DNA from: Candolleomyces eurysporus
Taxonomy: Eukaryota > Basidiomycota > Agaricomycetes > Agaricales > Psathyrellaceae
Length of the DNA: 64,000 nt
Assembly (NCBI GenBank): GCA_027579435.1
Contig: JANBPK010000809.1
Coordinates: 124,001-188,000 of the forward strand
Direction of reading: 5' to 3'
Below the pieces are notes generated by a model. The model did no database searches. It saw only the letters and a list, made by a program, of their open reading frames with translations, and was not told the origin of the DNA. Below, piece after piece: positions 37,362 through 49,331 of this stretch. Each line of letters opens with the position of its first letter. The first letter of the stretch is position 1. Made by a program: the position numbers and the translations under genes.

Positions 37362-40300
37362 ATGTCCTCCTCATACCCACTCCGCATTCTCTATACCATC
37401 AACAGCTCGCCCCAGTATATCCTCGCGAAATCCCATATTGCGCACCCTGTCGACCTCATTCAGAACGAAGACAACGTCCCCCAGCATGCTAACCACTTTT
37501 ATGGCTCGACCACCCTCAAGAACTGTCTGCATACCATCTGTAGATCCAGTCCAGAGCTCGTTCAGGATGGCTCGAGAGATTTCTCTGTATATGTTCTCGA
37601 TCCTCTGGAGTCCAACTCTGCGCCCGCACCGGTAAATCTCTCCGACCCAAGTGCGAAACATGCCGCCACGTCTTCCAACGCCATGAGAGGTGTCGCCGTC
37701 GGCTTTGGGCTCATGTCCTGGGCTTTGCGATCAGAGGACGCGTCTATAAAGGCTGTAGGAACCTTCGTCAAAGTCAGTGGCTCAGAGTATTTGGAGGTCG
37801 TATTTGCTCTCCGCGAGGTACGCATATCGCGCCAGCCAAACTTGCATTCAACTTACCCAGGCTTCAGACAATATCACAAGCTGTTCCTGTCTGGAATACT
37901 ACGACAACGATTTCTCACAAATTCTCCGAGTCGGCGAATGTAATGAGTCACTCCCAACCAAATGCTATCGCCTCTGTATGTGCTTCGTATGCTGCCCCTC
38001 ACGCAATTCTCACACAGCCTTATAGTCATCCACAACAACGACATCTTACATGTCGTCCTCGCCTGTGCCACCTTACCAGGTCAATCCCGCTCAACCCCGG
38101 CCTACTGCCTCCCATTTTACAACGACATCAACTCAGAAAACCCAGCGAGCATCGTCTAAAGCCGAAACCAAGGCAAGGTCAAGAACCAAAAAGCCTGTTC
38201 CTACCACTGGCTCGGATAGATTCTTAGACGCCCCAGATGTCTATATTGGCCCTCAGAAAAAGAAAGGCCGGCCCAAAATCATCCGGGGAGACCCTGAATC
38301 TGGATGGAAGGGAAAAGGGAAAGCGGACGAAGTCATTGTTCTCGACGACGACAACAATACCACCTACGCGAATTCGTCCGGAGGATTGCCCACTGGACGT
38401 GCAATAGCTTCTTCTCAGATATCTTCTGCTCCAGTTGCTGTTCCGGCGCAACCTCAGCAAGTTAAATCCGAACCGGCAAATGACGCGCAGCTATACAGTC
38501 TTCTCAAAGTTATCTCGGAATCTTCACCAGAGGCGGAAGCGAAGAAGGCCGCGATTCTTGCTGCGTTGAGCACGATTGACAGCTCGCCGGACAAGAGCCC
38601 AGATCACAATCCTCTTTTGATTTCTGCTCTCAAGAATCTGCTGACGGTTTGTGCGCACCCTCAACCGCCATTGGCACCGCCTTCCCAAGCACCAGTACCA
38701 AGTCCGAATCCCCAGGCAGTCGTCATCTCCCAACCCGTACAAGACGACGAAATAATTATCCTGGACAAGGAAAACGTCAATCCCGTGGAATTCAAGAAGC
38801 GACGTGAATGTATGGATGGCAAATTGCAAGCTGCGGGCGGCGCAGCGTTCAACGGACCGAATTCTGTCGCTTTAGCTCGTTCCCCAAGCATGACTTTAAA
38901 ATCTAGTTCGACCGGAAATTCGCCGCCTCAACCATTAGCCAGATCCAACAGCGGAAGCGGCGCTCATGCCCCTCGAAAGCGGACCCTCAGCGATTTCATG
39001 GAAGAACGAGACCACATTCGAAACCGTGACAGACCCAAAGAAAGAGAGCGAAACGAGAAGCGAGATGGTCACCGCCATACCTTCCTGCAACCCAGACCGT
39101 CCGCCGATGCTTACAGACACTACCGATTCTTTGACTCCCCGCTACCCACTTCTACTTCTGACAATGCTCCATCGTCATCGTATTATAGAACCGCGGTTCA
39201 GTCTCAACCTTGGACGTCACCACCGCGTCCAAAGGGCGACAAAGCAGATCCCTATCTTGCCGACAGCGAAACCAAAGGCCCTGACTCGAGTATCAACAGG
39301 TCGCCCGCTCGATCGCAGAAAGTTGCCGCGTCATCACCCATACGCAGCAGTGCCAACTCGACCGCTCCGAAAAAGAAATATATCGTTCCTGCCTGGGCTC
39401 GTACCGATACTGCTACTCAGCCGCGCCTATCGGAGGAGGCTCAACGAGCCCTCCAGGAGGCCGAAGAGCGCAAACGGAGAGAACGACTAGATAGGAGGAG
39501 AGCAACCAACGTGCAGGAGAAAGCTAGACGTAATAAAGAGCCGGAGATCCCAAGTGCAAGCGCCTCGGCTTCGTCCACCACCTCACAACCGATCTCGCTG
39601 ATGAATCCTCCCCCACCACCCGCCTTGCCAGCTGCAGGACTTCCGGTCGCAGCCGCTGACAATTCCTCTCTCGCCTGTCTTTTCTCAAGCCCACGTCGTC
39701 GTCGTTCCCCTTCACCCACGGAGCGCTTCACTCTGCCGCAGACGCCGACTCGGCCTAGGCGGTCGCATGGCCAAAGCTCCAGTGGAATAGGAGAGTCGCT
39801 CTTCACACCATGCTCTGGCGGTAGCCTCTTTGGTAGCGCAAAGACACCACTATTCTCGCCCGACGTCGGACCTTCTGGCTCTCCCCTCAACCGCAAGAAA
39901 TTGAAGACCGCTCCTAGGACACCTCTACGGTTCCCGTTGAAACCGCCCAATTTCGGCCGGTCCCTTTTCAACCAGGCCGAGAACAACCGTGATGGCGAAC
40001 AGAGGAACATGGATGGAGATTTGGACAAAGAACTGGATGCAGCGTTCGGAGATTTCGACGATGCACCCCCTAGTTCTTTGCCTACTGCGAGTAGCGACGC
40101 TGAATTCGGGGATGCGGAGAATGCGGTCGACGAAGCCACAGCCGATTCAACACCCATGTCCAGTCAAGAAGCAGGGACGGGAGATGAAGACGATTCGATG
40201 CATCCACCTCAGGAGATCTGGGAAGGGCTGCCACCATCATCCCCGCCACCACCATCGAGCCCTCCTCTGCTTCCGGAACAACCTTCAGACACGAACGATG

Positions 40301-40785
40301 AAGATATGGACGATCTTGATCTTCCTATGCTCACTTCAGACATGGAAGCTGAAGCCGACTCGACAGATCGTGAAGGAACACTCTCCGCTGGAGATGACGG
40401 CCAGATGTTCTCCGAAGATGACATGACGACAGGCTTTTCGGCCATTGCCAACTTCCTCGGGTGCCAGCCAGGGTCGGAACAGCCAACGCTATCCGATGAT
40501 TTCTTCAACCAGTTTACCAACATCAATGCCCAGTCGTCGGACGCGACTGAGCTGAGTAGCGACCAAACTATCACCAACGGCGCAAACCCGTTTGACGAAT
40601 TTTTCTTGGGCGCACTCAATCCGCTTGCTGAAGACAATATGGTCTACGCTATTCCAGTGTGCGACCCCAACACAAACGACTATCAGTCGATTTTTGACTT
40701 TACCGATACGAAGATGGGTGGGGAATTGGATCATGGAGGTTTTGCGAAGGATGTGTCCGCTCTTTTCAGCGGTTGTGTGGTGTGA
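37362..40785 (+). CDS. Spt21/Ams2-like regulator of histone gene expression
   Basis: The first exon encodes a domain like the Ams2/SPT21 N-terminal domain: YPLRILYTINSSPQYILAKS, STTLKNCLHTICRSSPELV, DFSVYVLDPLE, VGFGLMSWALRSED, and EYLEVVFALRE. These proteins drive histone gene transcription at S phase. A short exon (about LEYYDNDFSQILRVGE) follows. The long last exon is disordered and has VPAWARTDTATQPRLSEEAQ, LSDFMEERD, basic RKRRERLDRRRA, and an acidic end with AAFGDFDDAPPSS. No GATA finger is seen, so it is closer to Spt21 than to Ams2. The join at about 37930-38050 is uncertain. The stop is at 40783-40785. Confidence 0.72.
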
Positions 40786-41513
40786 ATTTAAATGTGTTTT
40801 ATTCGTATTATATATTGTTATGCCTGTACCTTGAGATTGGACTCTGTCACTGTACACTCACAGATTTGTTGTTGTCGTATAGCCACTAAATGTAGCTTTT
40901 CTTCAAGATATTCCAGATAGATGTTCGATGAATATTTTGACGGCATGTATCTATACCCCACCTATCCATCAAGCACGATCCTGAACCCGACACTGACCTC
41001 AATTCCTCACATGCACAGACCAAATGTTTCTTGATCTGTCCGCCTGAGAGCAACTTTCCTTCACCCAAAGATCATGCGATCCGGCATCCGTAGGTAGCTC
41101 ACCACCAAGATAAGACTGGAATATCGCAATCATTCATGAAGTCCTCCCCCGTATGCCCCACCCTTTCCCTATTCTACTCTCTGCCAATCCGACTTATGTC
41201 TATAGCCCTTTTCTCTTTGTTTGCGTCTCGTTTGATGTTAATCTGGCGTCAATCCTTTCCATCCTTTGCCACTCTTTTTCAGTTTCCATCCCCTCACATC
41301 ATGATCAACTAACTGCGTTCTACCACTCGAGATAAGTGTGGCCCTGTTTCGCTACCGTATTCGAGAGGAAAACCAGAAACTGATCAATCCGGATCCCACC
41401 TTATCATATCAGCTAAATACATACACAATATTTAATCGAACGATCCCTACATCTGCATCAGCCCATGATTCACCCATCGAAGTTCTCTGAGTTTGACTCT
41501 TTTACCGAGACAC
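40786..41513. other. Convergent 3' region
   Basis: About 730 bp between the 3' ends of the Spt21/Ams2-like gene and the GATA gene. No open frame with motif support. It contains one copy of the 21-bp repeat (40887-40907). Confidence 0.5.
40887..40907. repeat. 21-bp direct repeat, copy 1
   Basis: Identical over 21 bp, in the same orientation, to 42703-42723. The core is TGTAGCTTTTCTTCAAG. The two copies lie either side of the GATA-factor gene. Flanking bases differ on both sides, so the match is confined to the 21 bp. Confidence 0.8.
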
Positions 41514-42597
41514 CTAAACATTCAGCAGATTTGAGTAATCTCCACGTAGCTTTTGAATGTTCCAACCATACCGGGCACAAATTACCCTTCCGTCCTCCAA
41601 CAAATGGTTGCTCCGTCGCTTGCAAGTATAGCATGATCCGATTGGCCTGTTGGTTCCAAACTAGGGAACTCAAAATCAATAGGAATAATGAAGAAACGAA
41701 TGCAGTTCAAAAGGGTGTGATGGTGAAAACCAAGGAACGAAATAAACGGGGCAAATTAAGAGTAAAATCGTACCTTGGCTAGATACAGACCGCAGGGATT
41801 ACACAAAAGTTGGAATGCTAACCCCGTTCTCCATATCGACGACCCAGAGAAACGACAGTTAGCGCACATCCCCTCACCCGCTCGAGGCAAATCGCTCGCA
41901 CGGAGACGATCTCCCGGAAATTTTGTGGTTTCCGGTCGAACATAATGACGGAAGTGTCCATCAATGGGAAGGAAAGGGTGCAAGTCCCTAGAAGCGTCCA
42001 CATTCTCAGCTACAGGTTTAATAACGGAGGACGTTGGCGAGCGTTCGGGTTCCGGCTACATACGGAGGTTAGCATCTTCTACTACCTCTACGATAGACAG
42101 ATCGACTCAGCTGAAAATGGAGTGCTAAAATCGTCTGGATGTCGTGTAACAGCTTCCGCTTGAAACTGCAAGTCGTCGATCAACGAGCTAATAGGTGGTA
42201 ACCGCACGATCTCCTCGGAAGGGGATTTGCCCTCAGCCGGATCGAGAGGTGCAGTATAGCGGATCTTAGGCAATCTCAACGATTTAGGCCCGGTTTTGAA
42301 CAAGTCTCTCGAGGGGAATACAGAAGCAGTCGCCTCGCTACAGTCGAACGTTGGCGACTGCTCATTACCACGTCGACGTTCGAGTGTAAACATTTGAAGA
42401 AAGGATAACGGAGTCGAAAGTGGTGGGAAAGGGTTCAAGGCGAATATAATGGGTTGTGTTCCTCTTTTAAACCGGCTAGAATCCTTCAGCAAATTACGGT
42501 CATTTGCAAAATACAATTTCGTTGAAGGAGCGTGACTGATGGTCACAAAGCTTAATTCAGAGCTGTCGATTGCTAGGGACGAAAGCGGGTCCAACAT
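41514..42597 (-). CDS. GATA-type zinc-finger protein
   Basis: Likely a DNA-binding GATA factor. It starts MLDPLSSLAIDSSELSF. The GATA finger reads CANCRFSGSSIWRTG then CNPCGLYLAK: Cys-x2-Cys, 17 residues, Cys-x2-Cys, with the usual Trp. The last exon, after an intron at 41661-41773 (phase 0), gives FGTNRPIGSCYTCKRRSNHL and a second Cys pair, then VICARYGW and ends LLNV. The basic tail after the finger is therefore unlike the usual GATA tail. The intron between the first exon (ends about AESICLS) and the finger exon is not settled. The size, about 280 residues, is small for a GATA regulator. Confidence 0.75.
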
Positions 42598-43172
42598 AGA
42601 CACGCGCGCGACGCGTCAGGACGCGTCTCCGGATCTTGGGTTCTGACCACCAGTCACCCTCGTTCGACGAAATCGGTTGGCAGTTTATTTTGCAAACGAC
42701 TGTAAATGTAGCTTTTCTTCAAGTTTCAGCAATTTAAGACTCACTTCGCCTAATTTTCAGTTCACGATTTTTGTTCAGTTGTGGAGTGTACAAACAAGGC
42801 TATGCCAAATTCAGTGGGCTGCGTTTCTACACAGTACCCACAGTACCTTCAATGACGCACTTGCTCAGTGGTGGTTATATTCCCCAACTAAATTTGGCTT
42901 AGCTTTAAAGCTTTATTTGTACGGCACTCCACAACTAATCGTGGACGAAGATTTCGATGAAGGGGTCTATCATTTCTTCGTAGTTTGCAGTTATTGACTA
43001 CGAACACAGCCCCCGGGCGATGGCCATCATTGGCATCACAATCATTCCGCTGCTTTGAACTCTGTGCAAACACTCGGGCTTCCCCTTGAACCCCACACTG
43101 GTTGCTTCCCTTCTAACTTGACGCTGGTCGTCGCAGGCCTGGTGCCAACAGAAACGATAAATTTCTTATGAA
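42598..43172. other. Divergent upstream region of the GATA and carbonic anhydrase genes
   Basis: About 575 bp. Close to the GATA start it has CGCGCGACGCGTC (42604-42616) and a nearby ACGCGTC, an MluI-type repeat. It also has the second 21-bp repeat (42703-42723). A 106-codon frame on the plus strand (42677-42997) has no motif support. Confidence 0.5.
42703..42723. repeat. 21-bp direct repeat, copy 2
   Basis: Identical, same orientation, to 40887-40907, 1816 bp apart. It lies upstream of the GATA gene start while copy 1 lies beyond its stop codon. Confidence 0.8.
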
Positions 43173-44399
43173 ATGTTCTCTGGAAGAATACTACTTCTGA
43201 CACTGCTTCTGGCGCTCTCATTCAATTTCGGGCATGCACACTCCGCAACAGGGGAGAATCAGGCAACCACCACCACCACGAACTCTTCAGCTTCCCATGG
43301 ATCGGGCTACAATACTCTGGAGAGTCTGTACCGAGGGAATACGAAATTCCGAAATGTCGCTGGAAGGAAGAGGGCGGCGGTCGCTCGAATGGTGGAGGAA
43401 TGTGAGTCGTCTTGCTCCGACGACCGTGACTTTAGCTAACTCGTTCCCCTTGGAAGCCCCTTCTTTCATGTTCCTTGGATGCACGGACAACAGGTAATCC
43501 ATTTCAACCCAGCTTTGTGTCTCCGAGGAACGAGTTTACGAGCTGGGCAACGAACAGATTGACTCCTGCCTCGATCTTTCAAGCACCCATTGGTTCCATC
43601 ATAACACAGAACAACATTGGGAACCAGTACTCCAAGCGTGATACCAGCACGTAAGTGTTTGGGCTGATGATTTGCTCTCAACATTTGGATTGACTGGTTC
43701 CCTAGGGACGCTGCGATTACCTACGCCATCGAGGATTTGGGAGTTCAACATATCATCGTCCTCGGTCACTATGGATGCAATGGTGTGGCCCGCGCAATAA
43801 CGGGATCCAAGGAAAGGAATTCTATTTCCAAGTGGATCGAACCCGTTGTCAACTTCTACAAACGAGAGAGGAGGTATGCTTCAACGTCCACTCTCTCTCA
43901 CTTGCTATGATGCTTACCATCGCAAACGCTGTGCAACAGACGAGAGGTGGTCAAGTTCCGTGATTCACGAAAGCCACGTCGAGGATTGCCGAATGGGATT
44001 ACTGCAACACCGGACACAAGTGACCCAGGCTTTCGCGCCTTCGTTGAGGAGAACGTGAAGAAAACGGTCAAGGCACTTAGGGAAGACTCCATTCTTGCCA
44101 GGGTGCGTTATTAGGGGAAGCTCCCTTTGTACCAATGTTAACGTTAACTTTCAATGAAGGCATATCAAGGAAGCGCTAAAATGGCTGCCAAGAACACGCC
44201 GTACGAGGTCTACGTACATGGATTTGTTTTCGATGAATCCACCGGTCAGGTCGTCGATCTTAAAGTTTCCTTTGGTCCGCCAGGAAAGCCCATCCCACCT
44301 GTTCCCTTCACTGCTATCGCTACTGCTAAGAATTTCCACATGCAGAAGCATCTTCCCAATTTTTTCAAAGGGAAGACTCTGCCCAAGAAGAGTTCGTAG
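43173..44399 (+). CDS. Beta-carbonic anhydrase with N-terminal signal peptide
   Basis: Catalyses CO2 to bicarbonate. The N-terminus MFSGRILLLTLLLALSFNFG is a clear signal peptide with a likely cut near HAHS. The zinc motif is FLGCTDNR (Cys-x-Asp-x-Arg; most family members have CSDSR) and, later, HYGCNGVARA with the other zinc His and Cys. Between them lies APIGSIITQNNIGNQY, then AAITYAIEDLGVQHIIVLGHYGC. Introns at about 43421-43460, 43498-43559, 43646-43705, 43876-43940 and 44103-44159 keep frame (DNR/LTPASIFQ and RRR/EVVKFRDS). Beta-CAs are usually cytosolic or mitochondrial; a secreted or vacuolar form is predicted here. The stop is at 44397-44399. Confidence 0.88.
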
Positions 44400-44523
44400 T
44401 GTTAGCGTAGTAGCTGCATGTCTGTGATAATGATATTGAATGCTTAGTCATCACATTATGATTTAGAGCACTGAGATCTGAGCATCATGAGTCTTTCGTC
44501 TTGACCGTACCGTCCAATTACAG

Positions 44524-45675
44524 ATGCTCAGCGAGAAGGCAAAGGGAAAGCAGAGGGCGATTGACCCGCCTGCGGATACCCAGGCTGGTCCTTCTGGCTC
44601 CTCAGTTCCCGTCGAAGAGCCTGTGACGCGTGAACTCGTCATTCGGTTCACCGAGGGCGCACCCGACTTGACCGTGTCGGTCGGCAAGGAGGACACCGTC
44701 AGGAATATCAAACGAACAGTACGTCTCTCAACAGTCTCTCCCAAAAGATGTCTAGTTTTCATTCAAGTCATTCGTCATAGATTCGAGATATCAGACCAGA
44801 GCTGAAAGACCGGCGTCTTAGGCTCATTCATTTGGGCCGCCTACTCACTGATGGGACCTTTCTATACTCATGGCTCGCCTCCTTGGAGGAGAAACAGCAG
44901 AGAGCAGCGGCAGCTTCACCCAATGAAGAGGACGACAGCAGTACACCGCAGTCCAAGCACGCGGCGACGACCTGGATACACTGCTCTGTTGGTCCCACCT
45001 TGACACCGGGGGAGGAGGAAGCTGAGGAGGGGAAGCAGGTGAGTGTTCCGGGCTTCCTATGCCATATCTCCTCTCACATTCTGCTTAATTAGAATACTCA
45101 ACTCCAACCGTTGCGAGGTTTTGACCGGTTATCTGCTGTGGGATTCTCAGACGAGGATATTGCAAACTTTCGAAGGCAGTTTCACAGCCAGTCATCGGCC
45201 AACTATCTCGATGAAGATTTTGCAACAGAGGAAGAGTGTAAGTCGTGACACCTTGCCCGTTAAGTCTCTCTCTCTCATGAATATCTCTCTTAGACGACGA
45301 GCACGCTCGCGCACTCGAAGAACAATGGATTGACTCGATTGACAACGCTGGGACCGCTTCCCTGTCACAAACGGCCAACTCGTCGAATTCCACTTTACTT
45401 CAAGGAATTCTCATGGGCTTCTTTTTCCCCTTGATGCCGTTCTTTTTCATGCGATCACGGAAACCCGCAGTTTTCTGGGACGATGGGACTGAGGTAGAGT
45501 CCGTGGCCAACGTTATCTTTTCGTGAGTGCTGCGCTGCTCCTTGCACTCCGACACTTCAGAGAAAGCTGACCAGTCATGACTCTTCACAGACGGCGCATG
45601 CAGGTGGGCCTAGTTGTTGGGTTCTTAGTGAACGTGATGTTTGGGCTCTGGAGGTTCCTACTGGACGCTTCATAG
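44524..45675 (+). CDS. DUF2407 ubiquitin-fold membrane protein (Dsc3-like)
   Basis: Resembles subunit 3 of the Golgi Dsc E3 ubiquitin ligase, which processes fungal SREBP. The N-terminal part is ubiquitin-like: ELVIRFTEGAPDLTVSVG, then RLRLIHLGRLLTDG. A middle region, GFDRLSAVGFSDEDIANFRRQF, carries the DUF2407 C-terminal motif (sequence starting around 45115). The acidic stretch EEYDEHARALEEQWIDS follows. Two hydrophobic helices end the protein: LLQGILMGFFFPLMPFFFM and GLVVGFLVNVMFGLWRFLL. Four introns of about 50-60 bp keep frame. The stop is at 45673-45675, 146 bp from the convergent EgtB-like gene. Confidence 0.85.
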
Positions 45676-45821
45676 ATTCCAGGAGTTTCGACTATGTATC
45701 CTATTATAGATCCAATATAACTATCGACTATTATAATACAGATGTTCGTGCAAGCAAGTAAATGAAAGAAACATGCATATGGGTATGGGAATACACCCCT
45801 CGAATTAAGGACAGCTCATTG

Positions 45822-48109
45822 CTACAGATCGTAAACGACGCGGGCACTAACCCATGGATAAGGATAATTGTGTTGGTAGAAGTTCCGCACGGTCTTTCGA
45901 GCAAGGCGCGGGATGGTCGCATAAGAAGCACCGAGGACGACATGGTGCTTGCCATCGAAAAAGTCGGCCGAGTAACTGCAGTGCAAGGTCAGTCAAAATC
46001 CCTGCGAGAGACAAGGCGGTAAACTTACCCAGTGAACAGGTTTGTGGGCACGAGGCCTTCATGGCCGTCAAAGGGAGTTGAAGTCCATTCCCAAACACCG
46101 CCGTTCGAACCCCGACCCTCCAAAGATTCAATGCCTGTCGTAGCGCTGGATAAATTGCACCAAGGTTAGAGCACGAACAGTTTTAAGAATTAGAGAGGTA
46201 CTGACGGCATCGGGTGCCAGTTCCTGAAACCGATGTTGGCTCCCCCTTCGTGTCCGACATCGTAAGTGTCCAAGAACAAGCGAAGCTCTGGCTCTGTGGG
46301 CAATCGTCCTCCCTTGGATTTGGCATACACTTCCAGGTCGTCGTATGAAGTGAGGACTGGCCAGTCACCCGCTACATCCAGTGGTACGTAGCCATAAAGC
46401 GTGCGGACCTGTTGTCATTATGCCTTTAGTTCGTTGACGATTGGAGATGAAAAAAAGGTCAAACATACCTTGATCTCCCCGTCCTCCTCTACCCAGCTCT
46501 TTGGCATTTCCTTGTCCGTCAATGACTTCCAAAAGGCCATGTACTCGTTGTTAGTTACTGGGCGCCACTCTGCCTTGAAGGCTCCGACTTCGACCACCCG
46601 AGCGGGACTCTCGTTGTCCCAGCCGTATGTGCGGTTGACGACATCGTCGATGCCGTTGAGCAGTGGATCCTGGTCGTCCCCTTCAGAGTCGTCGTGGCCC
46701 AGGGTCAACATCGCCGGGCCTAGGGTAGGCAGTGTTGATGAAGACGGAGGGTTGTGACTCCATTGCTCGGAGAGTGCTGTCCAATCTGGTGTATGGAAGC
46801 CAGGAGGGGGGAGTGTACCGGTGCCTGCTCTCTGGATGAGCATGTACAACAGTGTCTGTATTTGATCAATCAACGGTCAGTACTACTTCAGAAGCGGGGA
46901 GGAGGTAGTGGTCACTGACCTCAATGTGGAACCCCTCATGCTCGAGGGTCATAACCAGCGTGCGGGCAATATTCCTCGTCAACGCCCGTTTCCCGGACTC
47001 GAGCTCCTCATAGAGGCTGAGCAGACGCTTGCGAACTCGGTCCCGGAAAGCTAGGATAGAGTTGAGGGTTGGCCAATCTTCGTCCTTCTCCGGAACTTCG
47101 GAATGGTTCTGTGAATAGAAAAGGTCGGTAAGTTACTGGCGCGTCGTGAAAGAAACGGCGAGAAAGCGACTTACATGGCAATGATCAGGATCGTCAACAT
47201 GGGGATCGATGCCACGCTGGGAGGAGGGTATTAATACCATGTAGATCCAGGCGAGAAGACAACATACCTCGAAGATATTCCAAAAGTAAGCAGGTTCAGT
47301 CGGACAGCCGCCGATCGATTTAGACAAGAGCATGTCCAAGAACCTTAGAGACGGCGTCAGTGTACAGCCGATAGCAGGGAGGAGAGATAATAGCCATACG
47401 TTGGGATATGCCCGATGTAGAAGAGGCACTTGTGCCTCAGATCTATGGGCTTCTGGTGCAGCATCTCTTCAGGGATCATCTGAAGCGTAACGAGATCCCA
47501 GGCTTTCCACAGGTTCTTCCACTCTTCAGGGGATGGAATGTTGCCCCTGGAGATCGAGGAGTTGGGCGAAAACCCTTTCTGAGAGGAAAGAGGTCCGAAG
47601 ACGAAAGATGGCCGTTCAAGAACGTGGAAGGTTTGGGAGTCGCTGAGAGGAGTGGATAGGGTCGAGCGAAGACCTGCAGACGAGATGGTCTTGAGCTGGG
47701 TCGCATGGTGCTTAGAGGTCGAGATATAGGGTGTAGACTATGAATGTCGTCAGTGGAAGGGAAGAGAGGTTGCGTTACGATCATCACTAACTGTGCATAG
47801 GGATGGGCTGAAGTTTGTGGAGAGATGGTAGGTGGTCGTGGAATGTTCTTGGAGAGACCAAACCTCTTGGTTTGGTGGGCTGGCAACCGACTGATCCTCG
47901 ACCACTACTCCCAAGTACCCTGTTTCGGCATGTTTGTCGAAGAGGAGTACGGCTAGGGAAGGCTGGAAGTCGCTGGCTTTCAGCAACACAGAGGTCGTAG
48001 GCAAGAGGGGGTTGTGGATGAAAGACGATACGTCTGACAGGGGAGATGGTGAACGGGAAGCCAAAGGAGATGATCCTTTGCTAGATGAGGAGGATTCAGA
48101 AGTAGACAT
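45822..48109 (-). CDS. EgtB-like non-heme iron sulfoxide synthase, without an EgtD domain
   Basis: DinB-like plus FGE-sulfatase-like enzyme of the EgtB/Egt1-C type, which joins a thiol to a histidine betaine. It starts MSTSESSSSSKGSSPLASRS with a Ser-rich segment of unknown role of about 160 residues. Then WKNLWKAWDLVTLQMI, HKCLFYIGHIPTFLD (first iron His) and HEGFHIETLLYMLIQR, the HX3HXE iron site. The FGE part has WRPVTNNEYMAFW, GGRLPTEPELRLFL, GGVWEWTSTPFDGHEG, and YQHNYPYPWVSARVVYDL. Fungal Egt1 normally has an EgtD methyltransferase domain of about 300 residues at its N-terminus. It is not present here: the coding region before the DinB part is too short. The ATG is at 48107-48109. The real substrate is uncertain. 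Confidence 0.8.
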
Positions 48110-49331
48110 CTGGATGCACCGAATTCTGTGGTATTCAGGAATGCAGCACAACAGAGAGGTAAAGAGGATTTTATAGCATTCGCATTTTATCGAGATAATA
48201 CATACAAAATTCACCACAAAAACAATGGGACCTACACCCTACCCTGCCGAGCTCAAGACCCCGAAAGCAGGTCACTCCAGAGAATGATTCGTTGGGGGCC
48301 GGAGGAGCGTTTTCCAACACGTGAAGTAAGGCCATTGGTCCAGATGATAGGTTGGGGATACTTTGAGGGTGTTTTGAACCGTGGAAACGGTATGAACGCA
48401 TCTCATTTGCGAACAGGAGCTTATCCGGTGCCTCAGGAACGCGAACAGGGCCAGATATGGATCATCATGGGACAAGCAATGACCACCAGAATAGCAATCC
48501 TCGGCTAGGAGGGCATGATAAGCTGAACACGAGGTAGGACCCCGCAGAGCAAGACGATCAGCGACGGTGAAAACGGCGAGCCGGCTTGCGACCAGTGGGC
48601 GTCGTGCTCACGTGAGGAACGCTGGAAGGGTTGATGATAACCACCACAAGAGACCATGAGAGACAGTAGGTCGAGGAGCATATCGAAAATCTGGCGTTAG
48701 AGTCTTGACTATAGAATCTGGAGAGGCCAGGAAGAATAAAGCAAGAAGTAGTCTCAAAGTGTGAGAGCTTGGATGGCAGAGTGGTGGTCGACGTTGATTG
48801 GCGTTGATTGCACAAGATTTTGGTGTTGAAGATGGCGATTTGGACTGCTGGATACGATGGGTGGTAAAAGCGAGCGTCTGGAAGCAGGAAAGGCGTCTAC
48901 GCGATCTCTCGTAGGGACTTTAAGTACTACGCGTTCAAACTCAGCCATTGCGTGCTCGCCATCCTCGATGGCGTGCTTTCACGTGAGCTTTGACAGTACT
49001 TCAGCCTCCGAGTCTCCCTCCTATATTTCCGTTGGATAGTCTTCCGTTGACGTCTCCTTTTGGGTTATACTGCGTTTCACGTTGAAAAGATCTGTCCCTG
49101 GGGTGCACTACGAACTTTTTGTAAAAACAATGATCTATGATTACACCTGATTATACNTGATACTGTTTTATAAGTCGGTAACATATGGCATAATGAATAT
49201 TGAATCCAATACGGAAAAACCAAGAGCATGAAGTAAGGGTCAACGAAACTGAGAATAAAAAAGGGGGGGCTCCTGCCGGCAGAAGACTAACTAATTCAAA
49301 AGAACGTATCATACTAGCTCGTTCCAAACTC
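48110..49331. other. Intergenic region, no supported gene
   Basis: About 1.2 kb between the EgtB-like gene and Spa2. Minus-strand frames in 48558-48948 open with an ATG but have no motif, membrane segment or neighbour to support a call. An N at 49157 sits in A/T-rich sequence. A G run lies at 49262-49269. Nothing else is seen. Confidence 0.45.

Noticed and set aside
37362..40785. Two separate genes (first exon and the 911-codon frame)
   Set aside because: The first exon alone has an Ams2/Spt21-type domain and the long exon has the WARTDTATQPRLSEEA block expected in the same protein, so one gene is more likely even though the join is unsettled.
42677..42997. 106-codon plus-strand frame before the carbonic anhydrase
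   Set aside because: No motif, A/T-rich promoter-like sequence, and it overlaps one copy of the 21-bp repeat.
48558..48948. Two overlapping minus-strand frames between the EgtB-like gene and Spa2
   Set aside because: Short and low-complexity, without a domain or a convincing splice join; too weak to call a gene.
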